Shown: positions 42,582-52,376, counted from the stretch's first letter. The stretch is DNA of 64,000 nt from an uncultured Arachnia sp. (GCA_947493995.1 CANLTJ010000006.1:1-64000), one strand, 5' to 3'. Program-made: numbers and translations. Notes: generated from the letters alone by a model not told the origin.

Positions 42582-42870
42582 GGCACCTCCTCTGACGTAT
42601 TCGAATCTCGTCCACGTCCGGGGACACCACGTCATCGGCTCGGTCAATTCAGCGGCCGAGCCTCGTGACGACGCTTCGCGCGCCGACACATATGCACTTG
42701 TCAGGCAGTAATCCGATGGCCGTCGCCGTGCTCGGACACGGTCATCGGGAGAGTTGTCCAATCAGCCCCACAGCAGTGGGAAGTGGTGTCATACCGGTTC
42801 GAAAACCTGACCCGAGACTAGAACCGCCCTGTGGAAAACACAAGCTGAAGCCGCTCTGCATCGCCCTCGG
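42582..42870. other. intergenic region between rny and recX
   Basis: Close to 290 bp with no gene supported. The rny promoter should be here (- strand). I see no strong hairpin, LexA box or repeat. Confidence 0.4.
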
Positions 42871-43362
42871 TCAGTCACTCCAACCCTCATCCGGACCGCT
42901 CAGAACGTCCGTCACCACACGTCGCACGACATCCGGTCCGAAACCGCGGCGAGCCAACGCCCCGTACAGACGACGCTTGGCCACCGCCTCGTCCAATCCG
43001 TTCATCGAACGCACTTTCCTGGCAGCAAAAGCGGTCGCGGCGGCGAGTTCCTCGTCGGGATCGACGGACGACAGGGCTTCGACTGCCACCTCATCGGCAA
43101 CTCCCTTCTCCCGCAGTTCCTGCCGGATCCTGTGACCGCCACGACGCGACACAGTGGTGCGGGTGCTCACGAGCGCCATGGCGAAGGCTTCGTCGTCGAT
43201 CAACCCGACAGCAGCGAATCGTGCCATCACCTCGTCGATGATGTCCTCGGGCACATTCTTGCGAGCCATGGCCCGGCGCAGCTCAGCTTCGGATCTGGCT
43301 CTGGTTTCCAGCAGATTGAGCGCGATGCGTCGGGCGAACTCAACTTGCTCATCCCTGGTCAT
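42871..43362 (-). CDS. recX: recombination regulatory protein RecX
   Basis: RecX, 163 residues, modulates RecA filaments. The N-terminal RIALNLLETRARSEAELRRA is the first helical repeat, and GGHRIRQELREKGVADEV and RRLYGALARRGFGPDVVRRV the later ones. The start at 43362 lies 13 bp after the recA stop; an upstream in-frame ATG overlapping recA is less likely. Coexpression with recA under LexA control is expected. Confidence 0.9.
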   Translation of the reverse strand: MTRDEQVEFARRIALNLLETRARSEAELRRAMARKNVPEDIIDEVMARFAAVGLIDDEAFAMALVSTRTTVSRRGGHRIRQELREKGVADEVAVEALSSVDPDEELAAATAFAARKVRSMNGLDEAVAKRRLYGALARRGFGPDVVRRVVTDVLSGPDEGWSD

Positions 43363-43375
43363 TGCGCCGGAATCG

Positions 43376-44419
43376 TCAGAAATCGACCTCACCGGTTTCA
43401 GGATCAACACCGTCGGGCACATCGGTCTTGTCGATGCCCAGGTGCAGGCGAATCCGCTGCTCGATCTCAGCGGCCACTTCCGGATTCTTGCGGAGGTGAT
43501 TGCGTGCGTTCTCCTTACCCTGACCGAGTTGATCGGACCCGTAGGTGAACCACGCCCCAGCCTTGCGGACGATGCCCGCCTCCACGCCCATGTCGATCAG
43601 ACTGCCCTCACGTGAGATGCCTTCGCCGTAGATGATGTCGAACTCCGCCTGCTTGAACGGCGGAGCCACCTTGTTCTTCACCACCTTGACCCGTGTGCGG
43701 TTGCCCACCATTTCCGTGCCGTCCTTGAGGGTCTCGATTCGGCGCACGTCCAACCGGACCGAGGAGTAGAACTTGAGAGCGCGACCACCGGTGGTGGTCT
43801 CCGGCGAGCCGAACATCACCCCGATCTTCTCGCGCAGCTGGTTGATGAAGACCATCGTGGTGTTCGAGTTCTTGAGCGCTCCGGTCATCTTGCGCAGCGC
43901 CTGGCTCATGAGGCGGGCCTGCAGACCAACGTGGGAGTCGCCCATCTCCCCCTCGATCTCGGCGCGGGGTGTCAGGGCCGCCACGGAATCGACCACCACG
44001 AGGGCAAGTGCCCCGGACCGCACAAGCGTGTCTGCGATCTCTAGCGCCTGTTCGCCGTTGTCGGGCTGGGAGACCAACAGTTCGTCAGTGTTGACGCCGA
44101 GTCGTTGGGCATAGGCCGGGTCAAGCGCATGCTCGGCGTCGATGAATGCGCAGATGCCGCCGCCGGCCTGCGCATTGGCGATGGCATGGAGAGCAACGGT
44201 GGTCTTGCCGCTCGACTCCGGTCCATAAACCTCCACCACGCGTCCCCGCGGCAAGCCCCCAATGCCGAGTGCCACATCCAGAGCGACACACCCCGTCGGG
44301 ATGACGTCGATGGGAAGACGAGTATCCTCCCCCAGCCGCATCACCGAGCCCTTGCCGTGCACCTTCTCAATCTGGGAGAGCGCTGCCTCCAGGGCCTTCG
44401 AACGATCCGCTACGGCCAT
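43376..44419 (-). CDS. recA: recombinase RecA
   Basis: RecA, 347 residues. Walker A GPESSGKT is at residues 66-73. Walker B is [12 protein letters not shown]. The DNA-binding L2-containing region reads [20 protein letters not shown]. The start at 44419 has AGGAAGGGG upstream; an in-frame ATG 36 bp earlier is rejected. A perfect LexA box lies about 140 bp upstream. It drives recombination and LexA cleavage. No intein is present. Confidence 0.97.
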   Translation of the reverse strand: MAVADRSKALEAALSQIEKVHGKGSVMRLGEDTRLPIDVIPTGCVALDVALGIGGLPRGRVVEVYGPESSGKTTVALHAIANAQAGGGICAFIDAEHALDPAYAQRLGVNTDELLVSQPDNGEQALEIADTLVRSGALALVVVDSVAALTPRAEIEGEMGDSHVGLQARLMSQALRKMTGALKNSNTTMVFINQLREKIGVMFGSPETTTGGRALKFYSSVRLDVRRIETLKDGTEMVGNRTRVKVVKNKVAPPFKQAEFDIIYGEGISREGSLIDMGVEAGIVRKAGAWFTYGSDQLGQGKENARNHLRKNPEVAAEIEQRIRLHLGIDKTDVPDGVDPETGEVDF

Positions 44420-44556
44420 GGTGGCCCCTTCCTGTCTGACCGCCCGCGCGGCCACTGCTTGGTGTTGTTTTCTACTCTAGGAAGCTGCACCGACAAATCC
44501 CCACATCCGCTGTCCACGTGTGGAGAAGAGCGTCAGCCATCAATAGAAACATTACG

Positions 44557-44570
44557 CGAACACCTGTTCG
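44557..44570. promoter_or_regulatory. LexA (SOS) box of recA
   Basis: CGAACACCTGTTCG, a 14-bp match to the actinobacterial SOS box. It lies between recA (start 44419) and the DUF3046 gene (stop 44619). Confidence 0.88.
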
Positions 44571-44618
44571 ATTGCACTGCGACACGCGTACGACGCGCGG
44601 GTAGGAACGACGAAATTT

Positions 44619-44813
44619 CTAGCGCATGGTCTGAGGCAGTTCAAGATGCTTCCACACGGCGCGCCAGATGGTTTTGCAGGGTGTGCCCGCCCTCAGGGAC
44701 TCCGTAACGGTTCGGCCCGCCAGGTCCGCGAGCACCACCTGATCGGCCCACACACGGCTGTATCCGTTCGGCAGGACCTCGTCCAACCTGGACCACAACT
44801 CGGCTTCTCGCAC
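44619..44813 (-). CDS. DUF3046 protein
   Basis: A 64-residue DUF3046 protein, a small actinobacterial family encoded beside recA. The core is REAELWSRLDEVLPNGYSRV and LAGRTVTESLRAGTPCKTIW. It starts with GTG and has no ribosome site. A TACTCT element 8 bp upstream suggests a leaderless transcript. Its function is unknown. It lies ahead of the recA promoter and is not obviously SOS-controlled. Confidence 0.85.
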   Translation of the reverse strand: MREAELWSRLDEVLPNGYSRVWADQVVLADLAGRTVTESLRAGTPCKTIWRAVWKHLELPQTMR

Positions 44814-44918
44814 GGTGCCAGAGTAGCCCGCGTCCGTGGGCCTGCTGAAGACTGTCGTCCATCATCCCCTTAGACTGTTCGGCAAGCCGCACACGGTCTG
44901 TGTCATTGCTCGCACCAA

Positions 44919-44926
44919 GGGGGGGG
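44919..44926 (+). repeat. run of eight G forming the ribosome site of the DeoR-type gene
   Basis: The tract AAGGGGGGGG sits 8 bp before the TTG start at 44934 and is its only Shine-Dalgarno-like sequence. Homopolymer runs of this length are slippage-prone. Confidence 0.6.
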
Positions 44927-44933
44927 TCACCTT

Positions 44934-45740
44934 TTGAACGCCGCCGCATCACCGTCGCACAAGCGATCAGACCGCATGGTCGCGCTCCTGGCTCTGCTCA
45001 ACTCTCAGGGGCAGCTGTCACTGTCCTATCTGGCCAAGGAACTCTCGGCCTCGGAAGCCACCATCCGACGCGACGTGGCCGTACTCGCCGCACAGGGCCT
45101 GCTGGATCGCACGCACGGCGGGGCCAGACCCGCGCGGGGTGCCCGCGAACTCCCTGAACGGCTGAGAGGGAGCCGCAACCAAGCGGCCAAGACACGCATT
45201 GCCATGGCGGCCGCGCACATGATTCCCGAGGGGAAGCACGCCATCGGACTCACCGGCGGAACAACCGCCGCGATGGTGCTGCGAGCCCTGGCACACCGCC
45301 AGGATCTCACCATCATCACGAATTCCCTCAGCATCGGCATGGAGGCCGCTGAGCACGGGCAGAACAGGGTGCTCATTGCCGGCGGCGTTCTGCGCCCGAA
45401 CTCCCTGGAAGTTGTCGGATCGCTCGCAGAGTCCACCCTGCGGCTGGTGAACGTCGGCACCGCGATCGTCGGCGCCGACGGCGTTAGCTCGGTGGGGGGG
45501 CTGACAACTCACGATGACATTGAGGCGCGGACGAACCACACGTTGATCGAGAGAGCACAACGGGTCATCGTCGTGGTGGACTCCAGCAAGGTGGGCAATG
45601 TGACTCTGTCCAAGATGGGCGACCTCAGCGAGATCGACATTCTCATCACCGACGACGGCGCGCCACCAGCCGAGCTTCAGCGCATCCGCGACGCAGGGGT
45701 AAAAGTGCAGACGGTGCCAGTGTCCGCCCACGACAGCTGA
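44934..45740 (+). CDS. DeoR/GlpR family transcriptional regulator
   Basis: A 268-residue sugar-metabolism regulator. The N-terminal winged helix reads LSLSYLAKELSASEATIRRD, followed by LDRTHGGARPARG, the DeoR signature. The C-terminal sensor has LTGGTTAAMVLRAL, NSLSIGMEAA, VVGADGVSSVGGL and VVVDSSKVG. A TTG at 44934, supported by the G-run, is used; ATG at 44976 would shorten the N-terminus by 14 residues and still leave the HTH intact. No operon partner is adjacent, so the target (a sugar or sugar-phosphate system) is unknown. Confidence 0.85.
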   Translation: MNAAASPSHKRSDRMVALLALLNSQGQLSLSYLAKELSASEATIRRDVAVLAAQGLLDRTHGGARPARGARELPERLRGSRNQAAKTRIAMAAAHMIPEGKHAIGLTGGTTAAMVLRALAHRQDLTIITNSLSIGMEAAEHGQNRVLIAGGVLRPNSLEVVGSLAESTLRLVNVGTAIVGADGVSSVGGLTTHDDIEARTNHTLIERAQRVIVVVDSSKVGNVTLSKMGDLSEIDILITDDGAPPAELQRIRDAGVKVQTVPVSAHDS

Positions 45741-45780
45741 ACCTGGACCCCCGGCTGCCGGAGCGTTGATCAGCTGCTGC

Positions 45781-46062
45781 TCAGGCAGCCAGCGCGACCC
45801 TGTGCGGTGTCGCGCGGGCGGCTTCCTGTTCCGCCACTCGCTCACTCACCTGCACAAGCGCCTCCGACAGCGATACACCCAGCGCCTGCGTGACGGAGAA
45901 CAGCACTTCGCTGGACGCCTCCTTGCAGCCCCGCTCGATCTCACTCAAGTAGCCGAGGCTGACCATGCTCGCCAGCGACACCTCACGCAGGGTCATTCCT
46001 GCCTCCAGCCTGAGGGCGCGCAGCGTCTCGCCCATTGCCTTGCGAATCAGAATCGTATGCAC
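45781..46062 (-). CDS. clgR: Xre-family regulator, ClgR-like
   Basis: A 93-residue single-domain regulator: MGETLRALRLEAGMTLREVS then VSLGYLSEIERGCKEASSEV. The GYLSEIERG turn and position beside cinA and pgsA match ClgR, which activates clp protease genes in actinobacteria. A GTG at 46062 preceded by AGGTG gives the start. The C-terminus ends after a short VALAA tail, as in ClgR degraded by ClpP. The symbol rests on context as well as sequence. Confidence 0.78.
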   Translation of the reverse strand: MHTILIRKAMGETLRALRLEAGMTLREVSLASMVSLGYLSEIERGCKEASSEVLFSVTQALGVSLSEALVQVSERVAEQEAARATPHRVALAA

Positions 46063-46173
46063 GTCAACACCTGCCAGTCTGCGGATCCGGCGCCCGCTCC
46101 ATCCACTACAACGAACGACACGGCTGAACTATTCCGTGGTGGGTGCGCAGTTCTGTGATGGGCACGCCGGGGA

Positions 46174-46665
46174 TCACTGCACGCGCAGGCACATCTCCAA
46201 CGCATGCTCGATGGCCGCTTCCCGGATGCTCTCGCGATCACCCTCAAAGTTCTTCAGCTCGGTGTAGTGCGGTGCGGGCGACATGCCCATGCGCGGCCCG
46301 ACGACGGCGAACCAGACAGTCCCCACCTTCACGCCGTCCGTCTCGGTCGGACCTGCGACGCCGGTGGTGGCGATGGCCCAGTCCGCTTCGCAGCGCGCCT
46401 GTGCACCGAAAGCCATCTGCAGTGCCGTCAGTTCGTTGACCACCCCCTCGGCGTCGATCAGCTCCTCATCCACCCCGGCAAGGCCGGTCTTGAGGTCTCG
46501 TGCGTACGTGACCAACGCACCGCGAAAAACAGCCGAAGCGCCCGGGACTGCCGTGAGCGCCGCCCCGAGTCCCCCGCCGGTGAGGGACTCACAGGTGGCC
46601 AACGACACGGACCTCTGGCTCATCTTCTTGATCAACTTCTCGGCGGATTCCAGCGCCATGTCCAC
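46174..46665 (-). CDS. CinA C-terminal family / nicotinamide-nucleotide amidohydrolase
   Basis: A 163-residue single-domain PncC-type (CinA_C) protein, expected to deamidate NMN to NaMN. The active-site serine region is ATCESLTGGGLGAALTAVPG. TYARDLKTGLAGVDEELI and ATTGVAGPTETDGVKVGTVW are diagnostic. The N-terminal molybdopterin-like domain of full CinA is absent, as in the shorter YgaD-type members. It uses a GTG start with GAAGGAATC upstream. It lies between pgsA and clgR. Confidence 0.88.
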   Translation of the reverse strand: MDMALESAEKLIKKMSQRSVSLATCESLTGGGLGAALTAVPGASAVFRGALVTYARDLKTGLAGVDEELIDAEGVVNELTALQMAFGAQARCEADWAIATTGVAGPTETDGVKVGTVWFAVVGPRMGMSPAPHYTELKNFEGDRESIREAAIEHALEMCLRVQ

Positions 46666-46720
46666 TCGATTCCTTCGTCGGTCGCCTCATTGCGTGCCAC
46701 CACTCTAGCCCCGCCTCTGT

Positions 46721-47314
46721 CTAATGTCTGCGGGTGCCCGAAGCGATGGCTTCACGGCGGATCTTCAGGGCCGAGAAGATGTAGGTGATGCCCGTGACCA
46801 CTGTGAGGGCGAGCGCTGCGAGCATGATGACCAGCGCCACCACTGACAGCCACTCCGGCAGATTCTGCCGCCCCAGTAGGTAGAGTCCGAGCGCGACCGA
46901 CTGGGTGACGGTCTTGAGCTTGCCCCCCTTGTTCGCGGCCATGATGCCGTGCTTGGCGATCGCGGCCCGCAGCCAGGTGATGCCCCATTCGCGCAGGAGG
47001 ATCACGGCAATGATGATCCAGCTGAGTTCATCGAGGATGCCCAGCGCGATGAAGGCTGCGCCGGTCAGGGCCTTGTCCGCCACCGGATCCCAGAGTTTGC
47101 CGAAGTCTGTGACCAAGTTGTATTTCCGCGCGATGTGGCCGTCGGCCAAGTCCGTGAGGATCGCCACGACGAAGACAGCGGTCGCACCGATACGCCATCC
47201 GACGTCGTCCGGGTTGCTGAACAACACGACGAGGAAGATCGGGACCATGACGATCCGCAAAACCGTGAGCGCATTCGGCACATTTACGTTGCTGGGTCTG
47301 CTTTCGGTGGTCAT
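46721..47314 (-). CDS. pgsA: CDP-diacylglycerol-glycerol-3-phosphate 3-phosphatidyltransferase
   Basis: Membrane phosphatidylglycerol-phosphate synthase, 197 residues. The CDP-alcohol motif is DGHIARKYNLVTDFGKLWDP followed by VADK, matching D-G-x2-A-R-x8-G-x3-D-x3-D. Several membrane helices surround it. The ATG overlaps the rimO stop (ATGA); the long upstream extension in the same frame is rejected. Confidence 0.93.
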   Translation of the reverse strand: MTTESRPSNVNVPNALTVLRIVMVPIFLVVLFSNPDDVGWRIGATAVFVVAILTDLADGHIARKYNLVTDFGKLWDPVADKALTGAAFIALGILDELSWIIIAVILLREWGITWLRAAIAKHGIMAANKGGKLKTVTQSVALGLYLLGRQNLPEWLSVVALVIMLAALALTVVTGITYIFSALKIRREAIASGTRRH

Positions 47315-48753
47315 TGAAGCTCCGCCTTCAGGTCGATGCCGAGTGCGTCGACATAGGTGACGGGAACGAGGTCGCCTATCACAGCGCTCGCGTCCTCGAT
47401 GGTGACGATTCCGTCGGTCTCGGGTCCCTGGTGCGGCCCGCGGGCCACGGCGCCGTCCTCGGAGAACGTCTCCACCAGTACGACGGCGGACTCCCCGACC
47501 CGCTCGGCCGCCCGCGATTCGCACACTTCCATGGCCACGTCGGCCAGCATGGCGCGGCGCGCCTCGATCTCGTCGGCGTCCACGTGTCCTGCCAGAGCCT
47601 CGCCCTCAGTGCCGTCCTCATCCGAATACGCGAACACCCCCAGCACATCCAGATTGGCGTCGATGATGAACTGGCGCAGCGTCTCCACGTCCTGTTCGGT
47701 CTCGCCGGGGAAGCCGGCGATCACATTGCTGCGGATCCCGGCCTGCGGGGCGGCCGTCCGGATCCGCTCGACGAGCGACAGGAAGGAAGCCGGGTCCCCG
47801 AACCGTCGCATCCGGCGCAGAACAGCTGGTGCCGCGTGCTGGAAGGACAGGTCAAAGTACGGCACCACCTTGGGTGTGCTCAGCATGGTCTCAAGCATGG
47901 CGGGCCGGATCTCCGCGGGCTGCAGATAGGAGACTCGAATCCATTCGAGACCGTCGACGCGCGACAGCTCGGGCAGGAGTGCCTCCAGGCTTGCCTGACC
48001 GGCGAGGTCCTTGCCGTAGCTGGAGGTATTCTCCGACACCAGGAAGATCTCCTTGACCCCTTCCTCCACCAGCCAGCGGGCCTCGGCGACGACGTCGTCC
48101 ATCGGACGCGAGAGGTAGCTCCCGCGGAACATGGGGATCGCGCAGAACGCGCACCGACGGTCGCAGCCGGAGGCGATCTTCAGGGGCGAACTGGGACCGG
48201 AACCCATGCGTCGACGCCACGCGCGTGGCCCACTGGCGGGGGCGAGACCCTCGGGCATGGTGTGGCCCGGCACCGCAACCGTGGCGGCCGCAGCGGGGCG
48301 GGCCGTCGGAGACAGTGGGAGCAGCTTGCGCCGATCCCGGGGGATGTGTGACTCCGGCGCCTGACCGTCGAGGATGCCACGCAGTTTGTCGGCGATGTCG
48401 GTGTAGTCGTCGAAGCCCAGCACGGCGTCCGCCTCCGGGAGTTCCCCCGCCAGCTGGACGCCGTAGCGCTCGGCCATGCACCCGACGGCCACCACGGCCT
48501 TGGTGGTTCCGTCATTCTTCAAGTCGGCCGCAGCCAACAGCGTGTCGATGGAGTCCTTCTTCGCCTGCTCCACGAAACCACAGGTGTTGACGACGACCGT
48601 TTCGGCCTCGGAGGCTTCGTCCACGAGCTCGAAGCCACCCTGCTCAAGACGGGCGGCCAGCTCCTCCGAATCGACGTCGTTGCGGGCACATCCGAGCGTG
48701 GAGATGTGCACTGTGATCGAGTGGGGAGCGTCAGGGGCGCGGAGGGCAGTCAT
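47311..48753 (-). CDS. rimO: ribosomal protein S12 methylthiotransferase
   Basis: Radical-SAM methylthiotransferase modifying ribosomal protein uS12, 480 residues. N-terminal UPF0004 cysteines: STLGCARNDVDSE, NTCGFVEQAK, VGCMAERY. The radical-SAM cluster is SGCDRRCAFCAIP. The TRAM domain forms the last 65 or so residues. The GFVEQAKKDSID stretch and CARND point to RimO rather than MiaB. It sits between ftsK and pgsA. Confidence 0.94.
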   Translation of the reverse strand: MTALRAPDAPHSITVHISTLGCARNDVDSEELAARLEQGGFELVDEASEAETVVVNTCGFVEQAKKDSIDTLLAAADLKNDGTTKAVVAVGCMAERYGVQLAGELPEADAVLGFDDYTDIADKLRGILDGQAPESHIPRDRRKLLPLSPTARPAAAATVAVPGHTMPEGLAPASGPRAWRRRMGSGPSSPLKIASGCDRRCAFCAIPMFRGSYLSRPMDDVVAEARWLVEEGVKEIFLVSENTSSYGKDLAGQASLEALLPELSRVDGLEWIRVSYLQPAEIRPAMLETMLSTPKVVPYFDLSFQHAAPAVLRRMRRFGDPASFLSLVERIRTAAPQAGIRSNVIAGFPGETEQDVETLRQFIIDANLDVLGVFAYSDEDGTEGEALAGHVDADEIEARRAMLADVAMEVCESRAAERVGESAVVLVETFSEDGAVARGPHQGPETDGIVTIEDASAVIGDLVPVTYVDALGIDLKAELQ

Positions 48754-48771
48754 GGTGAGTCCCAGTATCCG

Positions 48772-51378
48772 CTATCCAGCCGCGAGGTTGGCCAACAGCT
48801 CATCCAGATCCTCTGGTTTCACCAACACGTCGCGCGCCTTGGAACCCTCCGAAGGCCCGACGACGCCTCTGCTCTCCAGGATGTCCATGAGACGTCCGGC
48901 CTTGGCGAACCCGACGCGCAGTTTGCGCTGCAGCATCGACGTGGAACCCAGTTGCAGCTCCACGATCAGCTTGGCGGCGTCGAGGACGAGCCCCATGTCG
49001 TCGCCGATGTCATCGACCACCTTCTTCTCGGCGGCCGGGGCGGTGACATCCTCACGGTAGGTGGGCTGCAGCTGCTGCGCCACGTGGGCCACGATGTCGC
49101 GGATCTCGGACTCGTTGACCCAGGCACCCTGCACCCGCACGGCCTTCCCGGTGCCGATGGGGAGGAAAAGGGCGTCGCCCTTGCCGACCAGCTTCTCCGC
49201 ACCCGGCTGATCGAGGATGACGCGGGAATCGGTCATGGACGACGTGGCGAACGACAGTCGGGAGGGAACGTTGGCCTTGATGAGGCCGGTGACCACGTCC
49301 GTGGAGGGGCGCTGGGTGGCCAGCACCAGATGGATGCCTGCCGCACGTGCGAGCTGGGTGATACGGACGATGGACTCCTCGACATCACGCGGCGCCACCA
49401 TCATCAGATCCGCCAGTTCGTCCACCACGACGAGCAGGTAGGGGTAGGGGCTCAGCACCCTCTCGGAGTTCTCCGGCAGCTTGATCTGGCCGGCGCGAAC
49501 GGCTTTGTTGAAATCGTCCACGTGGCGGTAGCCGAACGTGGCGAGGTCGTCGTAGCGCATGTCCATCTCACGCACCACCCAGGCGAGAGCCTCGGCGGCC
49601 TTCTTGGGGTTGGTGATGATGGGCGTGACGAGGTGCGGGATCCCCTCGTAGTGGTTGAGCTCCACACGCTTGGGATCCACCAACAGCATGCGCACCTCGT
49701 CGGGTGTGGCACGGACGATGATGGAGGTGATCAGGGAGTTGATGAAGCTGGACTTGCCGGAGCCGGTGGCGCCCGCCACCAGCAGGTGGGGCATCTTGGA
49801 CATGTTGGCGACGACGAAGCCACCCTCCACGTCCTTGCCCAGGCCCACGGTGAGTGGATGGAAGTCATTGCGCGCCCGGTTGGAGCGCAGGACGTCTCCG
49901 AGGGAGACCACTTCCTTGTCGGTGTTCGGGATCTCGATGCCGATGGCCGACTTGCCGGGGATGGGTGTGAGGATGCGGATCTCATTGCTGCCGACGGCGT
50001 AGGCGATGTTGTCGGCGAGTCCGGTGACCTTGCTGACCTTGACGGCGCTGCCCAGCTCCACCTCGTATCGGGTCACAGTGGGGCCGCGGGAGTAGCCGGT
50101 GACCTGCGCGTCGATCTCGAACTCACCGAGCGTGTGGGTGAGCTGCTGAACCACGCGGTCCGATGCCTCGGTGCGGCTCTTGGGCTTCGATCCGGGGGCC
50201 AGCATCGAGTCGGAAGGAAGTTGGTAGATGATGTCGCCCGTGAGCTGCATCTGCTCCCCGCGCTCCGGCGACGGCGTGTGTGCCGGGGGTTCGAGTGGCG
50301 CTGGCTCATCTGAGTCCAGAGGCCGCCCTACGGGCGTCGTGCGTGGTTGCGCGGCGGGTGGTGCAGGCGTGAACTCTTCGGTCTCCTGGTCCCAGTCATC
50401 GGAGAAATCACCGGAGTCCTCCACCAGCGGGGAGTCGTAGGGCACGTCGACGCCCAGCTTCAAGGGCTCGGACCTCGGCTCGGGTTTCTCCACCAGCATG
50501 CTGAGAGCGCGGCGGGCTCCCTGCACCAATTCGGGGAGGGGCCGGCCGATCACCAGCAGAGTTCCAGCAATCGCGATGATGATGAGTAGCGGGATAGCCA
50601 CCCAGTTTCCGCCCAGCTCCACCAGCAAGGTGGAGGACAACATGCCGAGGATGCCGCCCGCTTCCCGCAGCGCCGTCATGTCGTCGGCCTCCGGTAGACC
50701 CCGGGAGATGTTGATCAGGCCCAGGACGCCGAAGAGGATGAGGAGCCACCCCATGGAGGTGCGCGGGGCGACGTCCACCTCCCGCGGGTGGCGCATGATG
50801 CGCCATGCACCGATCAGAAGGACTGCCGGCACGGCGATGGACAGTGACCCGAAGACGGTGGTGGTGGCGATGCCAATGACATCGCCGAAAGTGCCGGGGA
50901 TCGCAAACCACATCCGCAGCGACACCAGGATCCCGAGGAGAAGCATGAAGAGGCCAACGCCGTCGCGGCGCTGTCCCGGCTCCACATCCGTTTGCGCTCC
51001 ACCGAATCCTCGCGCCACGTGGCCGATTCCGTGCGCAATTCCGTTCCACAGCGCAGCGAGACCTCGACCCAGGAGGACGAGCAGCCCCGGACCCTCACGC
51101 GGTGGGCGCACCGCCTTGGCCGGGGCCTGCTTCCGGCTCGCGATTGCCCGGGTGCTGCCCGTGCTCTTGCGGGCCGTCGCCTTCTTGGCTGGAGGCTTCT
51201 TCGCGGCGGCTTTCTTGGGAGCCGGCTTCTTCGGAGCCGGCTTCTTGGCCGCCGGTCGGGGTCGACTGGTGGCCCCGTGTGTGTTCGGGGCCTTTTTCAT
51301 GGTCGAGGAACTGGCAGCCCGCGACGAACTCGTCGTGGTGCTGGAGTTCCGCGTTGGGGAAGATCCGCGGGACGCCAT
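48772..51378 (-). CDS. ftsK: DNA translocase FtsK
   Basis: Septal DNA translocase, 868 residues. The N-terminal 90 residues are Lys/Ala/Pro-rich with repeats of KKPAP and KKAAAKK. Membrane helices follow at about 140-290, then an acidic linker. The motor has Walker A AGATGSGKSS and Walker B LLVVVDELADLM. The C-terminal gamma domain includes KLRVGFAKAGRLMDILESRG. Two starts are possible (51378 or 51300); neither has a clear ribosome site. Confidence 0.94.
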   Translation of the reverse strand: MASRGSSPTRNSSTTTSSSRAASSSTMKKAPNTHGATSRPRPAAKKPAPKKPAPKKAAAKKPPAKKATARKSTGSTRAIASRKQAPAKAVRPPREGPGLLVLLGRGLAALWNGIAHGIGHVARGFGGAQTDVEPGQRRDGVGLFMLLLGILVSLRMWFAIPGTFGDVIGIATTTVFGSLSIAVPAVLLIGAWRIMRHPREVDVAPRTSMGWLLILFGVLGLINISRGLPEADDMTALREAGGILGMLSSTLLVELGGNWVAIPLLIIIAIAGTLLVIGRPLPELVQGARRALSMLVEKPEPRSEPLKLGVDVPYDSPLVEDSGDFSDDWDQETEEFTPAPPAAQPRTTPVGRPLDSDEPAPLEPPAHTPSPERGEQMQLTGDIIYQLPSDSMLAPGSKPKSRTEASDRVVQQLTHTLGEFEIDAQVTGYSRGPTVTRYEVELGSAVKVSKVTGLADNIAYAVGSNEIRILTPIPGKSAIGIEIPNTDKEVVSLGDVLRSNRARNDFHPLTVGLGKDVEGGFVVANMSKMPHLLVAGATGSGKSSFINSLITSIIVRATPDEVRMLLVDPKRVELNHYEGIPHLVTPIITNPKKAAEALAWVVREMDMRYDDLATFGYRHVDDFNKAVRAGQIKLPENSERVLSPYPYLLVVVDELADLMMVAPRDVEESIVRITQLARAAGIHLVLATQRPSTDVVTGLIKANVPSRLSFATSSMTDSRVILDQPGAEKLVGKGDALFLPIGTGKAVRVQGAWVNESEIRDIVAHVAQQLQPTYREDVTAPAAEKKVVDDIGDDMGLVLDAAKLIVELQLGSTSMLQRKLRVGFAKAGRLMDILESRGVVGPSEGSKARDVLVKPEDLDELLANLAAG

Positions 51379-51440
51379 GCACAGCAGACTAACCCACGCC
51401 CATCAGGATCAGCCGGAGCCCACACCCGGGACCCGCGGAC

Positions 51441-52376
51441 TCAGCGGGCGAAGTGGTCCCAGCCGGTCGTGCCCTCCCATGGTTGATCATCGACGGTGAC
51501 GCCCTCCCCGTCGTTCACCGTCCCCACGATGTGCCAGCCCTCGGGCAGCGGGACATCGATGGGGAATGTGGCCGCCAGGGCGTGGTCCTCGCCGCCGGCA
51601 AGGATGAAGCCGAGCGGTGACTTTCCGGTCGCGGCGCAGACGCGGGCGATGGCATCGGTGACCGTGAAGGCACTGCTGTCCACGTCGATCCCGACGTGCG
51701 AGGCACGGGCGACGTGACCGAGATCGGCCAGCAGCCCGTCGGAGATGTCCATCATGGCGGTGGCGCCGCTTGTCGCGGCCACCCTGCCCTGTCCGTAGGG
51801 CACCGTCGGGCACTGGTGCTCCAGCACGAGCTCCTTGGGAGACCCGAAGCCGCGCTGCAGCACGGCGAGGCCGGCGGCGGACCAACCGAGCCTGCCGCAG
51901 ACTGCCAGAACATCTCCGGGGCGCGCTCCATGGCGGGTCACCGGCGCCTGATCCTGCATCTGGCCCATGGCCGTCACGCAGATCACGATGTGCTGCTCTG
52001 AACCGGAGAGGTCTCCCCCCACCAGGTCCACTCCTGCTCGCGCACACTCATCCCGCAGCCCGGAGGAGAACTGCGCCACCCAGCCCTCCTCCAGCGAGGC
52101 GGGGATGGCCAGTGCCACCACGACGCTCGTCGGCACGGCTCCCATGGCTTCCACGTCGGAGACGTTGACGGCGACGGCCTTGCGGCCGAGTTGGCGCGCT
52201 GGACTCCAGTTGCGGCGGAAGTGGACGCCCTCCACCAGTAGGTCCGTGGTGACGACGGTGTCGCCCTGCATTCTCAGGACCGCGGCGTCGTCGCCGGGCC
52301 CGAGGATGGTGGTGGATGACTGTTCCAGGTCCGCGGTGATGTTGCGGATGAGATCGAATTCACCGGGAGGTGTCAT
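51441..52376 (-). CDS. thiL: thiamine-monophosphate kinase
   Basis: ThiL, 311 residues, phosphorylates thiamine monophosphate to the pyrophosphate cofactor. GPGDDAAVLRMQGDTVVTTD and NVSDVEAMGAVPTSVVVALA are family motifs, and MMDISDGLLADLGHVARAS is a metal and substrate site. The ATG overlaps the ddl stop by four bases. Confidence 0.93.
   Translation of the reverse strand: MTPPGEFDLIRNITADLEQSSTTILGPGDDAAVLRMQGDTVVTTDLLVEGVHFRRNWSPARQLGRKAVAVNVSDVEAMGAVPTSVVVALAIPASLEEGWVAQFSSGLRDECARAGVDLVGGDLSGSEQHIVICVTAMGQMQDQAPVTRHGARPGDVLAVCGRLGWSAAGLAVLQRGFGSPKELVLEHQCPTVPYGQGRVAATSGATAMMDISDGLLADLGHVARASHVGIDVDSSAFTVTDAIARVCAATGKSPLGFILAGGEDHALAATFPIDVPLPEGWHIVGTVNDGEGVTVDDQPWEGTTGWDHFAR

Noticed and set aside
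48706..50313. 535-residue open frame opposite ftsK
   Set aside because: Shadow of the FtsK motor domain.
51160..51260. Short repeats at the ftsK 5' end taken as DNA repeats or a CRISPR-like array
   Set aside because: They are coding repeats of the Lys/Ala/Pro-rich linker (KKPAP units), irregular and in frame.
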